A DNA stretch of 54,939 nt from positions 1 to 54,939 of the forward strand of contig LRSR01005416.1 in NCBI GenBank assembly GCA_001579985.1, given 5' to 3'. Origin of the DNA: Hypsibius dujardini (taxonomy: Eukaryota; Tardigrada; Eutardigrada; Parachela; Hypsibiidae). This document shows, one piece after another, positions 24,035 through 36,400 of this stretch. The notes beneath the pieces were generated by a model. That model was not told the DNA's origin. It saw only the letters and a program-made list of their open reading frames with translations, and searched no databases. Position numbers and translations under genes: made by a program. How positions within the stretch are numbered: the first letter of the stretch is position 1; every line of letters begins with the position of its first letter.

Positions 24035-26098
24035 GCTGGTTGTCCGTCTGCCATTATGTCCGCCGGCCTATCTGTCTCATTGTACTTCTGGCTCGCTATT
24101 GATTTGACTGTCTGCCTGGTGTCAGCCTGACCGCCTTTTTATCTGCCGGTCTGCCGTTAGTCGTTGCCTACGTGTCTGGCACTGACACTGCCGGCCTGTG
24201 TAATGATTTTTCTACTAGATTGCATCACCGCCGGTCGGTTTGACGAACGATTTTTGTATTCCGTCCTCTTGGTTTTCAGATCCCAGACAGATTCCCGCTG
24301 CCACTGGCACCAACGGCTCCGTTGAAGACCCGCACACCTGTAATCCGCGAGCTAATTCGGACGCCAATTAGAGAACCTCCGACATCGCTTCCGATCCCCC
24401 TGGCCGTTCATGCCCCCGTGCAGGTGCCAGTTGTCCAACCGGTTGCTGCGCCTTCACCACCACCACCACCGGTTCGTATTGCGCCAGTCAAGACGGCAGC
24501 GCCCCTTGCGACGGCCTCCGTTTCAGTCGTCTCCACCAACGTTACTGTGAAGCAGCGACCCGCTCCGGTGGCCGTCGCGGTGCCTATTTCTCCGGGCAAA
24601 ATACCGGTCCCTGCTCCTGCCGCTGCCTCGCCGACACCCACACCGGTTTCGAAGGATACTGATGAGGAGGACTTGCAGACGCTGGCGGATGACGATAACG
24701 ACGATCCCGATCGAGCCTCGTCGCAGGAAGATGATGCTGCTGTCGGCCAGGCGGACGATCAGGAGATGGACGCGAATGACATGCACACAAATCAAGCGGC
24801 AAATGAGGCAATTAGGCATCAGGCAGCAGCGGACGTTGCTACGGAGTTGTCGAAACTGTTCGATCAACCTCGAAGGGTAGGTTACAGGTTCCAGGCAATA
24901 TTAAAATGGGGTTGTGCGGTTGCGAGTAATGTTCGGGGTTTTGCGTTGGTTTAGGCTGTTCAGCGACATTGGTTTGAAAGGGTTCACAGAAATGCGCCAC
25001 AGGTTTGTCAACATGTCTCTATGTTGATGCCTGTTCTCTGTCAGTCAGTCTGCCTGTCTGCCTGTCTGTCTGTCTGTCTGTCTGCCTCTCTCTGTCTGTT
25101 TGTCTGTCTCTGCATGTCTGGCTGTTGTTGATTTGTCAGTTTCTTTGATACATTTCTGCAGATCTTGCCATCGCGAGCGCCCCGGACAATCAGATTAAGG
25201 CGTTTTTTCCCCGTCTAGGAAGACATCAACTTTCTCAAAGAAATCGTCCTTGGCCCGTTTCTCCAACCCGGCGTAGCGGTTCACGAAAACGCAGAACGTC
25301 GGAATGGACCGGAAAAGCGACGCCATCGGTCACCACGCATTCGCCATGCTCGATTCCCCTCCAATCCGATTCCCCTGCCGAACTCCATGGGATTGCGGAG
25401 TCCCGGCACAGATCAACACGATCGCCGCCCATCCGACACAAGTGTGCGCAACTTTCTCACCCTCAACATCAATGTCAGCCCGGACGCCATGTTGCGGCTT
25501 CATCAGGTATTTCAACTATAAAGCACTAGTATACTTTTATTATGTTTTTGTATTTATTTTTGCGTTTCTGTTTAGATATCTATATTGGAATTTCATATAT
25601 TGGTGATTTTTAAATATAATGAAAATATGTTCTGTTATATTATTCAAAACGATATAAAATATATTTTTGAATCATGTATTTTTCTGCCACTATCATCACC
25701 AGGGCAATGGCGACGATGACGACGACGATGATGATGATGATGATGATGCCAAGAAAAAAGGCTCGCCTAGTCGGGAAGGAATTAATTCTCTCAGGGCCAA
25801 GAAGAAGAAGGATGTGGTGGCTGATGTGAAAAATTCCCTACCGACTTCTGTCGCCCCCGCCGGTGCGAAGAAGGAAAGGGTGGAGAAGGTGAAACATGTG
25901 GTAGATTCGGAAGCGGTGAAGAAGTTGACGCAGGCGGATACTGCCGCGGGCGATGATGACGATGATGACGAAGAGGACGAGGATGAGGAAGAAGACGTCT
26001 TGAACCCTAAAAAACAGCAGGTAAACTTAAGCTGATTGGCAGGCAGGCACGTGGACAGGCAGACAGGCAGGTAGAGATACAAATTGAGAAGCATGCGC

Positions 26099-26162
<64 letters not shown>

Positions 26163-26591
26163 CAGAATAGACGAAGGCAGACGCGAAGTCAAGATTGTTG
26201 TCTCAGTAAAATATTAACTTTCGTTACAGAATGCTGTTCCGTTGCCTCAGCTGGACCTAGAAAATTCTGCGATATCACATCGCCGGCATTCCGGTCGCCA
26301 TCACCGACGAAGGGTGAGTATCCTCACCAGGGCCATTAAATTGGCTGAACCTCCCAAAGAAACGTGCTGCATGTAATGTTTTTCACCCTCTAGAAAGCTG
26401 CTGCTAGTCGAGCTCAGTTTGACGTTGGACAGGAACAGGCGTACGCTTCCTCACGTCAGTTGGTTCGACAACGGAGAGAGCAGGCCGGAGTCGGTCGTCG
26501 GTCCGGAAGCGACGCGGTCGCCATCAAACTCGGCTCCATCAACGGCAACGGCGGTACCGCGAAGCGAGCCAGGACTTACCGATGGGTTTGA
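19775..26591 (+). CDS. Type II membrane-anchored Asp-rich protein, unrecognised
   Basis: Fifteen exons: 19775-20095, 20199-20561, 20741-21115, 21218-21256, 21597-21782, 21875-21988, 22060-22099, 22325-22914, 23240-23764, 24280-24876, 24955-25002, 25219-25506, 25703-26020, 26230-26313, 26394-26591. They join in frame to 1361 residues; every intron is phase 0 except 7 (phase 1). Residues 1-55 are cytosolic, ending in a basic RERKKSRR patch; about 57-76 is one transmembrane helix, so the rest should be outside the cell or luminal. Exon 3 has about seven N-glycosylation sequons. Exons 8-10 carry Asp runs, three FQDD repeats and a Pro/Ala/Val-rich stretch. Exon 13 has twelve consecutive Asp and a second Asp/Glu block separated by Lys-rich sequence; the C-terminus is Arg-rich. 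I recognise no family. Calcium binding, matrix or biomineral function is only a guess. Small exons 4 and 11 and the exon 5 acceptor are the least certain. Confidence 0.75.
20590..20673 (+). repeat. (CTGT)n tract, intron 2 of Asp-rich gene
   Basis: CTGT array with CTAT units, sense orientation, 28 bp after the donor. Confidence 0.95.
21363..21535 (+). repeat. (CTGT)n tract, intron 4 of Asp-rich gene
   Basis: Imperfect CTGT/CCTG/TTGC units, sense orientation. Confidence 0.85.
22180..22275 (+). repeat. (CTGT)n tract, intron 7 of Asp-rich gene
   Basis: Near-perfect CTGT core at 22202-22240 with diverged flanks, sense orientation. Confidence 0.9.
22917..23200 (+). repeat. (CTGT)n tract, intron 8 of Asp-rich gene
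   Basis: CTGT/CTCT units start within the donor region (gtatgtctgtgg) and fill the intron. The frame stays open through it, because CTGT repeats lack stops in all sense frames. Confidence 0.9.
23815..24180 (+). repeat. Degenerate (CTGT)n tract, intron 9 of Asp-rich gene
   Basis: Diverged CTGT/CTGC/TTGT units over about 365 bp, sense orientation. Confidence 0.8.
25040..25130 (+). repeat. (CTGT)n tract, intron 11 of Asp-rich gene
   Basis: CTGT/CTGC units, sense orientation. Confidence 0.9.
26041..26163 (+). repeat. (ACAG)n tract, intron 13 of Asp-rich gene
   Basis: Near-perfect cagacagacag array on the sense strand, opposite in orientation to the other introns of this gene. Confidence 0.95.
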
Positions 26592-27144
26592 ATGAGCAGC
26601 AACAACAATGAAGTCGTGCCTGATCCCGTCCTCTACGGATTTTCCTTTTCTGTCTTCCAGCTGTTTGATGTGTTAATTTGCTTTCGGTTTGAAGTCGGGG
26701 TGAAAAGACGGTCGAGATTGATTGCCGGTTTCTTGGGGAGCGTTCTGGTGATGTCGTTAACGAGAAGGACATGGAAAGACTGCTTCGACAGTTCTCACCG
26801 TCCCCTTTCTATTTCAAATGTTTTTGTTTTCATTGTTAGTTCGCGGACGGAATGTATTACTGTGGTCATGCTGGTGTCTTACTTTTATCGAGTGAAGTTG
26901 TGAAAATGCAAGTTGTCCGAGTTGGTCGAATTCTGGTTCTTGAATCGTGATTGATGCAGTCTCCTCGGGAAGTCCCTGGCTGGCCACTGTGATTAAGCTC
27001 TTCACCTTTCTTATCTGTCTGCTTGGTTTTATACAAGATGATTTTGCGGAGCCGAGTCAAGTCTGCCTGTCTACCCGAGTGTCTTTTTGCCCGTCTTGCC
27101 TCTCTATCTGTTTGTCTGACTGTGTCTTATATCCATATGTCCGT

Positions 27145-27525
27145 CCGTTTGTCTGACGAAAACGATAATGTACCGAACCATAGGTTCTCCACGTCTCCGT
27201 AGTGGGCGGCGTTGTGCCCTACGATGGTGAGAATTCCACGCAGGACCACGCTCAGGCTTTTGAATCGGTCCGTGCATTGAAAACCCAATCCGCAGCGCAG
27301 CAACTGCTGCGGACATTTCCGCCAAGGATTCCGCCCATCAGACTCAAGTCGGGGAGGATCAGCAATTGCGCGGACAGATATTTGACGACTCCGGTGGTGA
27401 AAAAATCGCCCAAGCGGAGATTCAGTGCAATGCTGATGACGACAGCGACGATTTGGATTAGTCGGAATGCGTTGCTGTTGATGCAGTCAAAGTGGATGAC
27501 GACGACGATGGCGAGTAGTGCCTGC
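27145..27525 (+). pseudogene. Decayed duplicate of exon 8 of the Asp-rich gene
   Basis: Collinear with 22320-22690. Shared peptide blocks are FESVRALKTQSAAQQ (exon 8: VESVRALRAKFLAQQ), SAHQTQV, DQQLRGQIFDDSG and EKIAQAEIQ. Nucleotide identity also includes GTACCGAACCA near the acceptor. A frameshift after AAQQ and a TAG after an Asp-rich stretch break it. The acceptor CTGACAG of exon 8 corresponds to CTGACGA here, so the splice site is lost. The preceding 85 bp are CTGT-like, as in intron 7, so intron and exon were duplicated together. Confidence 0.85.
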
Positions 27526-27548
27526 AATGCCTGCGACGAACGACGAGA

Positions 27549-27554
27549 TTTATT
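27549..27554 (-). promoter_or_regulatory. Poly(A) signal of MRPL35
   Basis: AATAAA on the minus strand about 92 bp past the stop codon. Confidence 0.5.
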
Positions 27555-27645
27555 GCCAACCCTCAAGACTTCTAGTCCGCCACAAAACTATATGCACTAC
27601 GACTATACACAAATCAAAAGAACACTCAAACACAGCCGAAAGCAA

Positions 27646-29322
27646 TCATGTCACGTTGTCTAAAGTCTTTCTCGTGGCCAGCGCAGTCGCGCTCAACTCC
27701 GGGAACGTCATCTTGGTGTAGAGCCGCTCCTGTTGCGGCACAAAGTACGGATGGGTCAAGTTATTCCGCCTGTGGTAGGGCTCGTAGATGTCATCGACGT
27801 AGTACTTCTCCCTGCGGTAGTCCCGGGTCACCATGTGGTCGAACATTTTGCAAAAGTGCCCGCTGACGAAAACGTGCTGCTCCCGACGACGTCGCTCCCG
27901 ACGGCTCTTCTGCCAGACGCGTTTGTTGCAGCCGGCAATGCGCTTGATCCAGCCACCCCATGCCAGTCGGTAGAAACGCTGGAGGACGAACGGGTCGGAC
28001 ACCTTCTTCCCGTCGGACATGCGCATCTTGGTGAAGTTCCGCTGGGGGACGATGACGCTCGCGGCCGTGGGGGTCGGCGTGCCGGCTGCCGGTTCCATTC
28101 GGTTAATGGCCAACCTAAAAAATATTATCCGATCAGTTGAAGCTATTTTTCAAACCATATTCATAATCAGTTCAATGCCCAACGCTAAATTAATAAAATT
28201 AAATCAACTCAGTTAAGTTGTTACGTTTCAAATTAATTTTAAACTAATTTTAAATTAATTTTAAATTAATTTAAATAGAATCTGTTCAGTTAAAACTGAA
28301 GCCATTTCTGTGGCCGAAAGCCAGGAATTTCTCTCCTGCCACTTTTTATGAAAAATATTTTTAAAAAAACTTTTCGATTTTAGTTTTAAGGAAAATGGAA
28401 AATATTTCAAGCCAAGACATCGTGCACGGTAATATAATATTTATCGCAAGAATAAAATTAAATTTGTCAAGTGCCACGTTAAAACAATTCATTAATTGTA
28501 GCTACATTTATTGAATAAATAAAATAATGCGCTATCAAACACCTTCTTGCAATAATAAAAAATTTAAATAAAACTAATTTTCTCGATGGATGGATCGATC
28601 AAGACCCTGGACTCTGGCCCGGGGATAAATCATCCGCAAGGGAGCGAGCGCTACCGGACATCAATCAATCAGCCAAAGACACTTGCCACAAAACTGGAAA
28701 CAGAAAGTGTCAGTCAACTGGAAGGATTGAAATAAAAACTAAACGCAAAGGTGAGCATCATGAATCAGTAATCTTAAGAAAAATGATTGATGGCAAAGAG
28801 ACTCAATCCCCCAATCAATCAATCAATCAATCAACCAATCAATGAATCAATGAATGAATGAATCAATCAATCAATCCCCCAATCAATCAATCAACTGCTA
28901 TCACCAATACAAAAGGTAATAGTTCTCGATGTGGAGAAATGCGGTCCCCCCTCGGCAGGAACGATGGTGCCTTACCTTTGTAAAAGAATGCTGGACCCTC
29001 CTCCTCTCGAGAGGAGAGTGGAAAAAGGTGCCGCGGAAATATTTGCGGGGAGAATTGCGCTAACTGCAGGATTAATGGCTAACTGTGTTACCAAGTGCGG
29101 GGTCGATGGTTTGCAATTCGCCGGAGCAGCTCGAAGCCCGGGCAGCAGACCTCCTGCAATTCCTAAAATGAGAGAAGTGTACGAAATAATTGAGTGCCAG
29201 GCGGAAAACTAAACGGTGGAAAAGTTTCGGGCCGGCGACCCGCAATGAGTAAAATGGATGAGTAAAATGGATGTATTTTATCCGTCTCCTCCAGACTTAC
29301 TTCCCAATGTCGCCCTCCACAT
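27646..29322 (-). CDS. MRPL35: Mitochondrial large-subunit ribosomal protein bL35m
   Basis: Three exons, 29322-29301, 29162-28976 and 28114-27646, encode 225 residues (human 188). The C-terminal half is diagnostic: VLQRFYRLAWGGWIKRIAG, NKRVWQKSRRERRRREQHVF and YYVDDIYEPYHRRNN match the human RFLRLHCGLWVRRKAG, KKLWKKT and WYVDDPYQKYHDRTN blocks. The N-terminal part (MWRATLGRIAGGLLPGLRAA and on) is Arg- and Ala-rich without acidic residues, a typical mitochondrial import sequence. Phases 1 and 2 join cleanly (A|GA and AG|G). The start is fixed by the short first exon, MWRATLG plus one base. A 112-bp hairpin with E-boxes lies about 170 bp upstream. Intron 2 contains an (AATC)n array. Confidence 0.93.
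28811..28893. repeat. (AATC)n microsatellite in MRPL35 intron 2
   Basis: AATCAATC array with AATG interruptions. Shorter copies of the same motif occur near 14410, 14620 and 17690-17945. Confidence 0.9.
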
Positions 29323-29492
29323 GACTCCGCGAGAAACGTGATCAGTCTGCCATAGAAATGGATCTAAATTACATACGAACGATTGGACGACGAAGAAATT
29401 TCTCAATCGCTGATATAGTCAAACCGATAGAATGGGAATTGGGTAAGGATTTCTAAATCCATGAGACGATCACACAGAATACGAATCCAGTG

Positions 29493-29604
29493 CACACGTG
29501 GCCACAACAAAGCGCTACCCGAGTCAAACCATTTAGCTCGCTAGGTGCACGCCAACCGAGGTAAACAGCTTGACTCGGATAGCGCTGTCTTGTGGCCACG
29601 TGTG
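29493..29604. repeat. 112-bp inverted repeat with E-boxes (CACGTG)
   Basis: The left arm CACACGTGGCCACAA...AGCGCTACCCGAGTCAA is mirrored on the right (TTGACTCGGATAGCGCT...TTGTGGCCACGTGTG) with few mismatches. Each outer end holds CACGTG. It could be a small MITE or a regulatory hairpin in the MRPL35 promoter. Confidence 0.8.
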
Positions 29605-30104
29605 TAAACTTCCAAATGGAAGTGTACCGTTATGGTAATTGGTTGATTGTTTTATGTTGAAACATGTGCCGTTTCTTTAAATACCGGATAAGTAAAATGT
29701 TTTTTTTACATAAACTTGTCTGCAATGGTTTTAAATCAATTCAACATCTTATTTAAGTTTGATCACGTTATTTGGAACAACACTGGATCCAGCAACTACG
29801 GACGAACCAGAAAGGATTACTGAAACCCCCTCCACCTTTTCCGTGTTTGACATTTTTCTCTTCTATGGTACCACATAGAGGCGCTACGCAATCCGCTGCC
29901 GCTGCCTCGCATCTACGAACGTTGAACTATCGCGATTTAGATAAATATTTCTAGAAGAACAACGTACATCATGCTGTTTAACTGCAATATCGATAGAGTC
30001 CCTTTCTAGCTGTCACTTGCAGATGTCCAACCTTCTGGAATGTTGTCTCTCGTTTTCAGTTATAATTGCATTATAACGGCCCTATTGCAGAGAATATATA
30101 CATA

Positions 30105-30106
30105 CA

Positions 30107-30154
<48 letters not shown>

Positions 30155-30160
30155 CGTCAG
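30105..30160. repeat. (ACAG)n microsatellite, intergenic
   Basis: Near-perfect acagacag array. Confidence 0.95.
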
Positions 30161-30405
30161 ACTAAAGATATGATATTTTGCACAGTACTTTGTAAACACA
30201 TATAGAAAGAAGATTAACGTATATTGCACAAACTACAAACATAGGCAACGATCAGGTCAGCTAACAAGTAACAAACATTCGGTCATGTCTATTTTGCGAA
30301 GCACTATGTCATGGTGCTCAGACTCTGACTGCACAGGTCCTTCGCCCGGCTGAAGATGCTGCTAGCAAACAGACAGCAACCGTGACCGGACACTGTCCAC
30401 ACCGG

Positions 30406-33400
30406 TCAGGTGGGACTGGTGGACTTTTGCGTTCGCGCGGGATCCACCGGAACAGGCAGGCGGTGAATGGACGAGGACTGCTGTACCAGTTGCTGCGAGG
30501 ACTGCTCAAACGATACAGACGGTGACACGACTTCATGATGATCCGTCAAGGAGTACCTGTACATAGGAAATTAAATTAAAATCAAATAAAAGAAAGGAAA
30601 TTGACTCAAACAATTTCGGTATTATTTAATTCGACCCCGAGAAGCGAATAATAAAATATGTCTTGTAATTTTGTAGCAAAGTTTTCTGCAATTTGATTCT
30701 CTTGTAGAACTGTAACATGGAAAATAAGTTGAATACAGTAATCATGAGTTATGGCTGAAATTCTAAAATCAGACAGATTTTAACGGAATTTTCGATATGC
30801 AATAATTTTTTTTATACTTGTTTAACCGACCATGAAGCGTACTAATTTAAATCAGAGAAGTTATGGAGTTTTTTGAATTCCGATTTAAATATTAACTTCA
30901 CATCACACGCGCAATAAATATTTTCCCCTTTTTGTTAATCGACTTCACATAAAAATTGTAGCAAGCTCGTTCAAATACGCTTAATTTTTTTAACCCGAAT
31001 CAAAACATAATTTCAATATTGTTGAAATGTGAATGCATGATAAACCGTGAGTGCACAGAGACTTGCAGTACATTAATTTTCTTCTTTAGTATTTTAATTT
31101 AAATTAATAAAGTATTAACCGTACAGGGAGGTTTCACAGGAAGGTCCTGTGATTCTTTATCACACACACACACACACACAACAGAGGTGTTTTCAAATTT
31201 TGCAAGTAAGTGCAAATTTAATCTTAAATCAATCGAGACGATTTTAAATCAGTCAAATGAAGAATGCTATACCGACGAGTTTTTATTCATAATTCTTATT
31301 TCAAATCACCTTTTGCCCAATTTGGATTAATTTAATTCCAAATTTAAAATTTAAATTAGTTTTAGATAATTTCAATTTAATAATGTAATAATTTTGATAA
31401 ATTCAGTTTGATATTTTCAGATTTAATTAATTCCAAATTTAAAATTTTCATTAATGTATTCAGCTTTTCCCCAATTAAAATTAATTTAATTCCATATTTA
31501 AAGTTTAAATTGAATATTTTTTGGATTTAATTAAAGTTAAATTTAAATTCAAAATTGTGTGATTTAAAAAGCGACACTAACCGGTGGTGGAGTGTTCCGC
31601 TGATCAATTGGTGCTGATCCGCCGAGTCCCGCTCCTCTTCCGGCACGGTGTGGAGGTGGTAAATGTTGGGCGGTGGCTTGATCGAGCTGGAGCGTCGGAA
31701 TCCAGCGACCTTGAGGCGGATGTGTTGCTCCCCAGTCATGGCCATCTGAAGGGCAGCCGAGGTGCTGCCGTAGGCGGACACGGATCCGGTACGAACACGA
31801 CGGGTGGCTTGAGCGCGACCCAGAGCGGCTTGCAGTTCGCTTTCATCGTTGGCGAATGGGTTAGCGGCAGCGGTATTGGACGTCCGAGGGAGGAAGACCT
31901 TGGTCTCCACACGGTTGAAGGTTTGCGTGCCTGTTGCCAATCTGTTTCAGCATACGTTTTAATTATTTAATTTTCATTTACGTCATTTTTAGCTGATTAA
32001 TATTAAAAAATGAAAAAAATTCAACTTCACTGATTTTATTTAATTTAACTTAGCTGAAAATTTAGAATTTAACTGAACTTAATTTAACGAGAAATGGTTC
32101 AACTGACAGAATAATTTTAACTGACTGATACTGAATATGCAAAATTTAACTGAACTGATTTAATGAAAATTAAATATGAATTAATGTAAAGATGAAAACT
32201 GACCAACTTAACTGATTTTATTTTATTAACTCAACTGGACGGAACATTTGGCACTGACCTTAACATAGTTTAAAAAATGGGTTCAGCTGGCCAGAAAATA
32301 TTTTTTAATTTACAGTAACATTCAACGGATGATAAATAAGTTATTTATTATTTACATAAATTGTTCGCCATCGATTGTTGAATTTGATCATTTAAATAAG
32401 TCTTAGTTAGATTAAGTTCAATGATATAAAATAGATTACGATAGGCTTGTAATTAAATAATTAAATGATTAAAAACTTTACAATTTAATTTAAAACTATG
32501 GGGGTGATAAAATGCCGATTTGTAATTAAATTAAATTTATAAAATATGACACAAGCGGTGATTTACATTCTATTTTAATTCAATTTAAAATTCTGGAGAA
32601 CATTGTCATTATTTTAAAATTAAGACGGTTTCAGTGAGAAACTAGTATTATAAATTGTATAGAAAAGTATATTAATAATTTTATTATTTATGTCAACATT
32701 TTTTATCATATTGACAATCAATCAATGGTACCTACAAGTTAAGGTTAGTCTGATCCGGGAGTTCTTGCTGCAATATCCGTTGGACGACTGACGCTCGGAA
32801 TTGGTTCTGTAATTGTGAACAGCCGGAAATAATTACTACAGACTTGGGGGCAATTTGTCCGCTAATTTTGTATGTGTGAAAATGGTTCCTCAGATTTTTT
32901 ATACTCGTACAATGGAATTGAAGGTTCCGACTGTGGAATGGTCCGGCGGAGTGGTGTGGATTGTCGGTTCCTCAATAGCAATGCCGTCTTGAGGGACGAG
33001 GAAGAAGACAGCGTAGTCGGGATAGAGAACCCGTCCGGACTAAAAATCGCCAACAAAATCGCCAAAGTAAAAAACACATACATTTTATTTGCGTGAAAAA
33101 TTATATTTCCTTCTGTATTCTATATTTCTATATATATTATAAATATATACATTTTACTATGCTGAAATTAATATTATTAATATTGATATTTCGACATAGT
33201 CATGTATTTAAGAATGTATTTTTATGTGTGCAGTTATGTTATATATTTCTATTTATATATTGCAAATAGATGTATTTCAATATATCCATAAATATGATAA
33301 TTATCTGAATGTTTATAGGATGTCTTGTGTATTCAAATTGCACGAATGTCAAAGAAACGCATGTATAAAAGATGGTTTCTAATACCTGATCAATGGAAAC

Positions 33401-36400
33401 AGCACGACCACTTTTGATCTTGACGGTTTTTGTGGCGTTCGGCATTTTCGAGGGCGCACGATGGAGTCTACCGGTGCCCAAGTCCACGACGGCTCCCACA
33501 ATCAAGAATACATCAGCGAAGTCCAGTTCCGCGACAATCTGCCCCGGTGAGACCAGCCTAATGACTCCGCCTGACAGACGCATTTTCTCATCGGTATAAC
33601 TTGATTCCTAAAAAAATTATGATTTGACCAAACTTTAATTGCTAAGCCATACGTAAACAGACAGACAACATACAAAGGCACAGGCACCAATACAAACGAA
33701 AACACAGAGACAGAGACAGGGACAGATTCAGGCACAGACACAGACACAGACACAGACACAGACACAGATGCAGACACAAACGCAGACACAGACTTAGCGA
33801 GGCACAGACACAGAAACAGACACAGACACAGACACAGACACAGACACAGACACAGACACAGACACAGACACAGACACAGACACAGACACAGACACAGACA
33901 CAGATACAGGCACAGACATAGAGACAGACACAACAGACAACAGAGATTTGTGCCGTTTTATTCTTCCGAAAAACTACCGAAAAATTATGCATTCGCAGCT
34001 CAATGTTGATCACCACTGAGACGACAATATGCTTCCACATTTGCTTCTCCAGCTCCGGAGCCAATTTAAATGCTTCAAAAATCCTGTCCGCCGGGATGAA
34101 AATGGTATCAATCTTGGTCTCTGCCACAACATAGGACCGCCTTGGGAAACCAATCAGCAGAGCCTGTTCATTGAGGGCGTTTCCCGGGAGAGCGTACTCG
34201 ACGTTCTCCACCTTGCCTTTTTTAGTGGTGGATGATTCATCAAAAACGGTCTTAATGTTATCGGTGCTGTAGATTTCACCGAGTTTCTCGTTATCCCTGG
34301 TGAGGTTTGGGGTTTTAAGCAGGGCGAGGCCGTTGATGATGACGTAGATACCGTCTGCGACGGCGCCCACGTTGAGGAAGGTCGTGCCAATCTCAAAAGA
34401 CCGCTCTTGATAGCAGTGCCGGAGCACTTGAAAGATGTGTTCATCCCCGGACACCCAAGGCATGTTACGGAGCCGTCTTTCCGGGTTGCGCATTGGCATG
34501 CGATGCGGGAGGTTGCCAATTTTTTCCATTGAAATCTCAAGTCCCTGAAGCAATGAAAGCGCGTGCTTAAGACAGACACACTTAAACAGATAAGGAGGCA
34601 GACAAGCAGACAGACTACTAGACAGATTGGGAAGCTGAGAGACAGAGAGACAGATAGACAGGCAAACTGCCTTGGAGCTTACATTGTCGATTTTAGCGAA
34701 TTCGTTTTCTTCCAGGATGCCCTGATGTTTTAGTTGAAGAACGGCTCCTACGATTGTGTTGAAAATCGTTCTAATAGCTTGACGGGTTTTCACAGCCGTC
34801 GCAATGTCAGGTCGTTGCTGATTCAACACTCCTATTTCGTGGGCTATTTCACGGGCATCCTGCTCTGCCTCGAGTCGATAACCAATAGCCATCGGCTGGA
34901 ACGAAACCAGCTGATTCATCACCAGTGACACTTCCTCCTGGGCGACGACGAAGCCTCGCGCCACGTTGTAGGCCTCATAAAGGTGTCCGGTCACGAAGAT
35001 GTCGATCAAATTGAGAATGTGCGGTGTCAATGGCTAAACAATTGTCATTAAATGAAATTTCAATATCGGAAGTAATTGTTAGCAATAAATCCAGGTACAA
35101 ACTAAGATGTATTCTGTGAAGGGAAAAAGAAAATAATGCAAAAATAAACTTTACACGTGTTTGCTTACCCTTAGTAAACGAAGAGCCCGGCTGGCACGGA
35201 GTATACGAACTAAGCGAAGTACACGCACGGCAGCCGGGTTCAGGCCCCCCAGTGCATTCTTACTCAGCAATCCGGGATCAATCAGTGTGACGGTGTCCAA
35301 AATGATATCCATATAAGTCAGCAGGAGAATGAGGAAGTCCAACTTGTTCCAGGTAAGCAGGGACTTTCCAAAGTACTGCTTCACTCCCAACCCCACCATC
35401 TGTTTATAGCCAAAAATATATACAGGATATGTAATAATATGTCGAAAATAGGAAGAACAGACTAAAATAAACTTAATATATACTAACAATATATCTTTGA
35501 CAAACGTTGTACAGTACAAGACTTGCACTTGTATATACAAAAAAGTCTCGTGCAATGCATAGACATTGTGCAGTACATTAAAATAACATTTTCTGGATTC
35601 GTATATAATTCGCATATAGTAAAAATAATAATATAGAAAATTAATTATATAATAAAAATAATAATGAAAAAAATTACAATTAATGTATAGAGGAAAATAA
35701 TATAGAAAAATAATTATAGAATAAACATGATAAAAAGTATAATTAATATATAGTAAAAAAGGTCCCACTATAATAAAACTGCTAAGTTTCAGCAAATATG
35801 GCCCAAAAACGACTGGCTAGAAATGTGGTAGCATTCTCGTGTATGATTGTGTGCCCAAAAATGCATCACGTATAATGACATAGCCGTATGAATCCCATGA
35901 AGGGTGTATGTATAAAAGATACTAGTTACAGTTTGTAGTTGTCTTTAGTATTTAGTGATTTCGTAGTTTTTATTTAGTAGTTACGTAGTTACTTTCTAAT
36001 TGTACTTTATTATTTATTTATGTATTTTTATTTAGTGATTTTTTAGTTTCTATTTAGTAGTTACGTAGTTACTTTCTAATTGTATTTTATAATTTGTATT
36101 ACTTCGCTGTAATTTTAGTTCTAGCGGTTCATAAAAATAGTTGTGAATTAATATCAACGTAATATCACACGTTGACCATGAATATACAATTTCTTATTAC
36201 AAGGCTAATGATTGTCTTTGTCATACAATATGGTCGGATCAGGGCGTTAAAAGTAATGATGTATACAAATAGTTTGATATTTGGGAAGGCGGGCTTGGAA
36301 AACTAAAAAAAACAGCCAGTTGGAAACTTGTCGAGAAAAAACACTCGCGGACAATCTGAAAGCCTAAAACAAAGAGTTAAAGCACAGCGGTGTGCGGTAC

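Larger units (their letters stand above)
26592..27645. other. Convergent spacer with a broken exon copy
   Basis: Between the ends of the Asp-rich gene and MRPL35. It contains the pseudo-exon at about 27145-27525 and the MRPL35 poly(A) signal at 27549-27554. Confidence 0.7.
29323..30405. other. MRPL35 upstream region and SLC9C downstream region
   Basis: Contains the 112-bp inverted repeat at 29493-29604 and an (ACAG)n tract at 30105-30160. No gene is seen. Confidence 0.6.

Noticed and set aside
25163-25218. Exon of the Asp-rich gene starting after ctgcag at 25162
   Set aside because: It runs into TAG at 25216 with no GT donor before it; the acceptor ending at that same TAG gives a long open exon in the correct phase.
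28931-29212. Plus-strand 93-codon frame
   Set aside because: It is antisense to MRPL35 exon 2 and its intron, whose phases and alignment are convincing.
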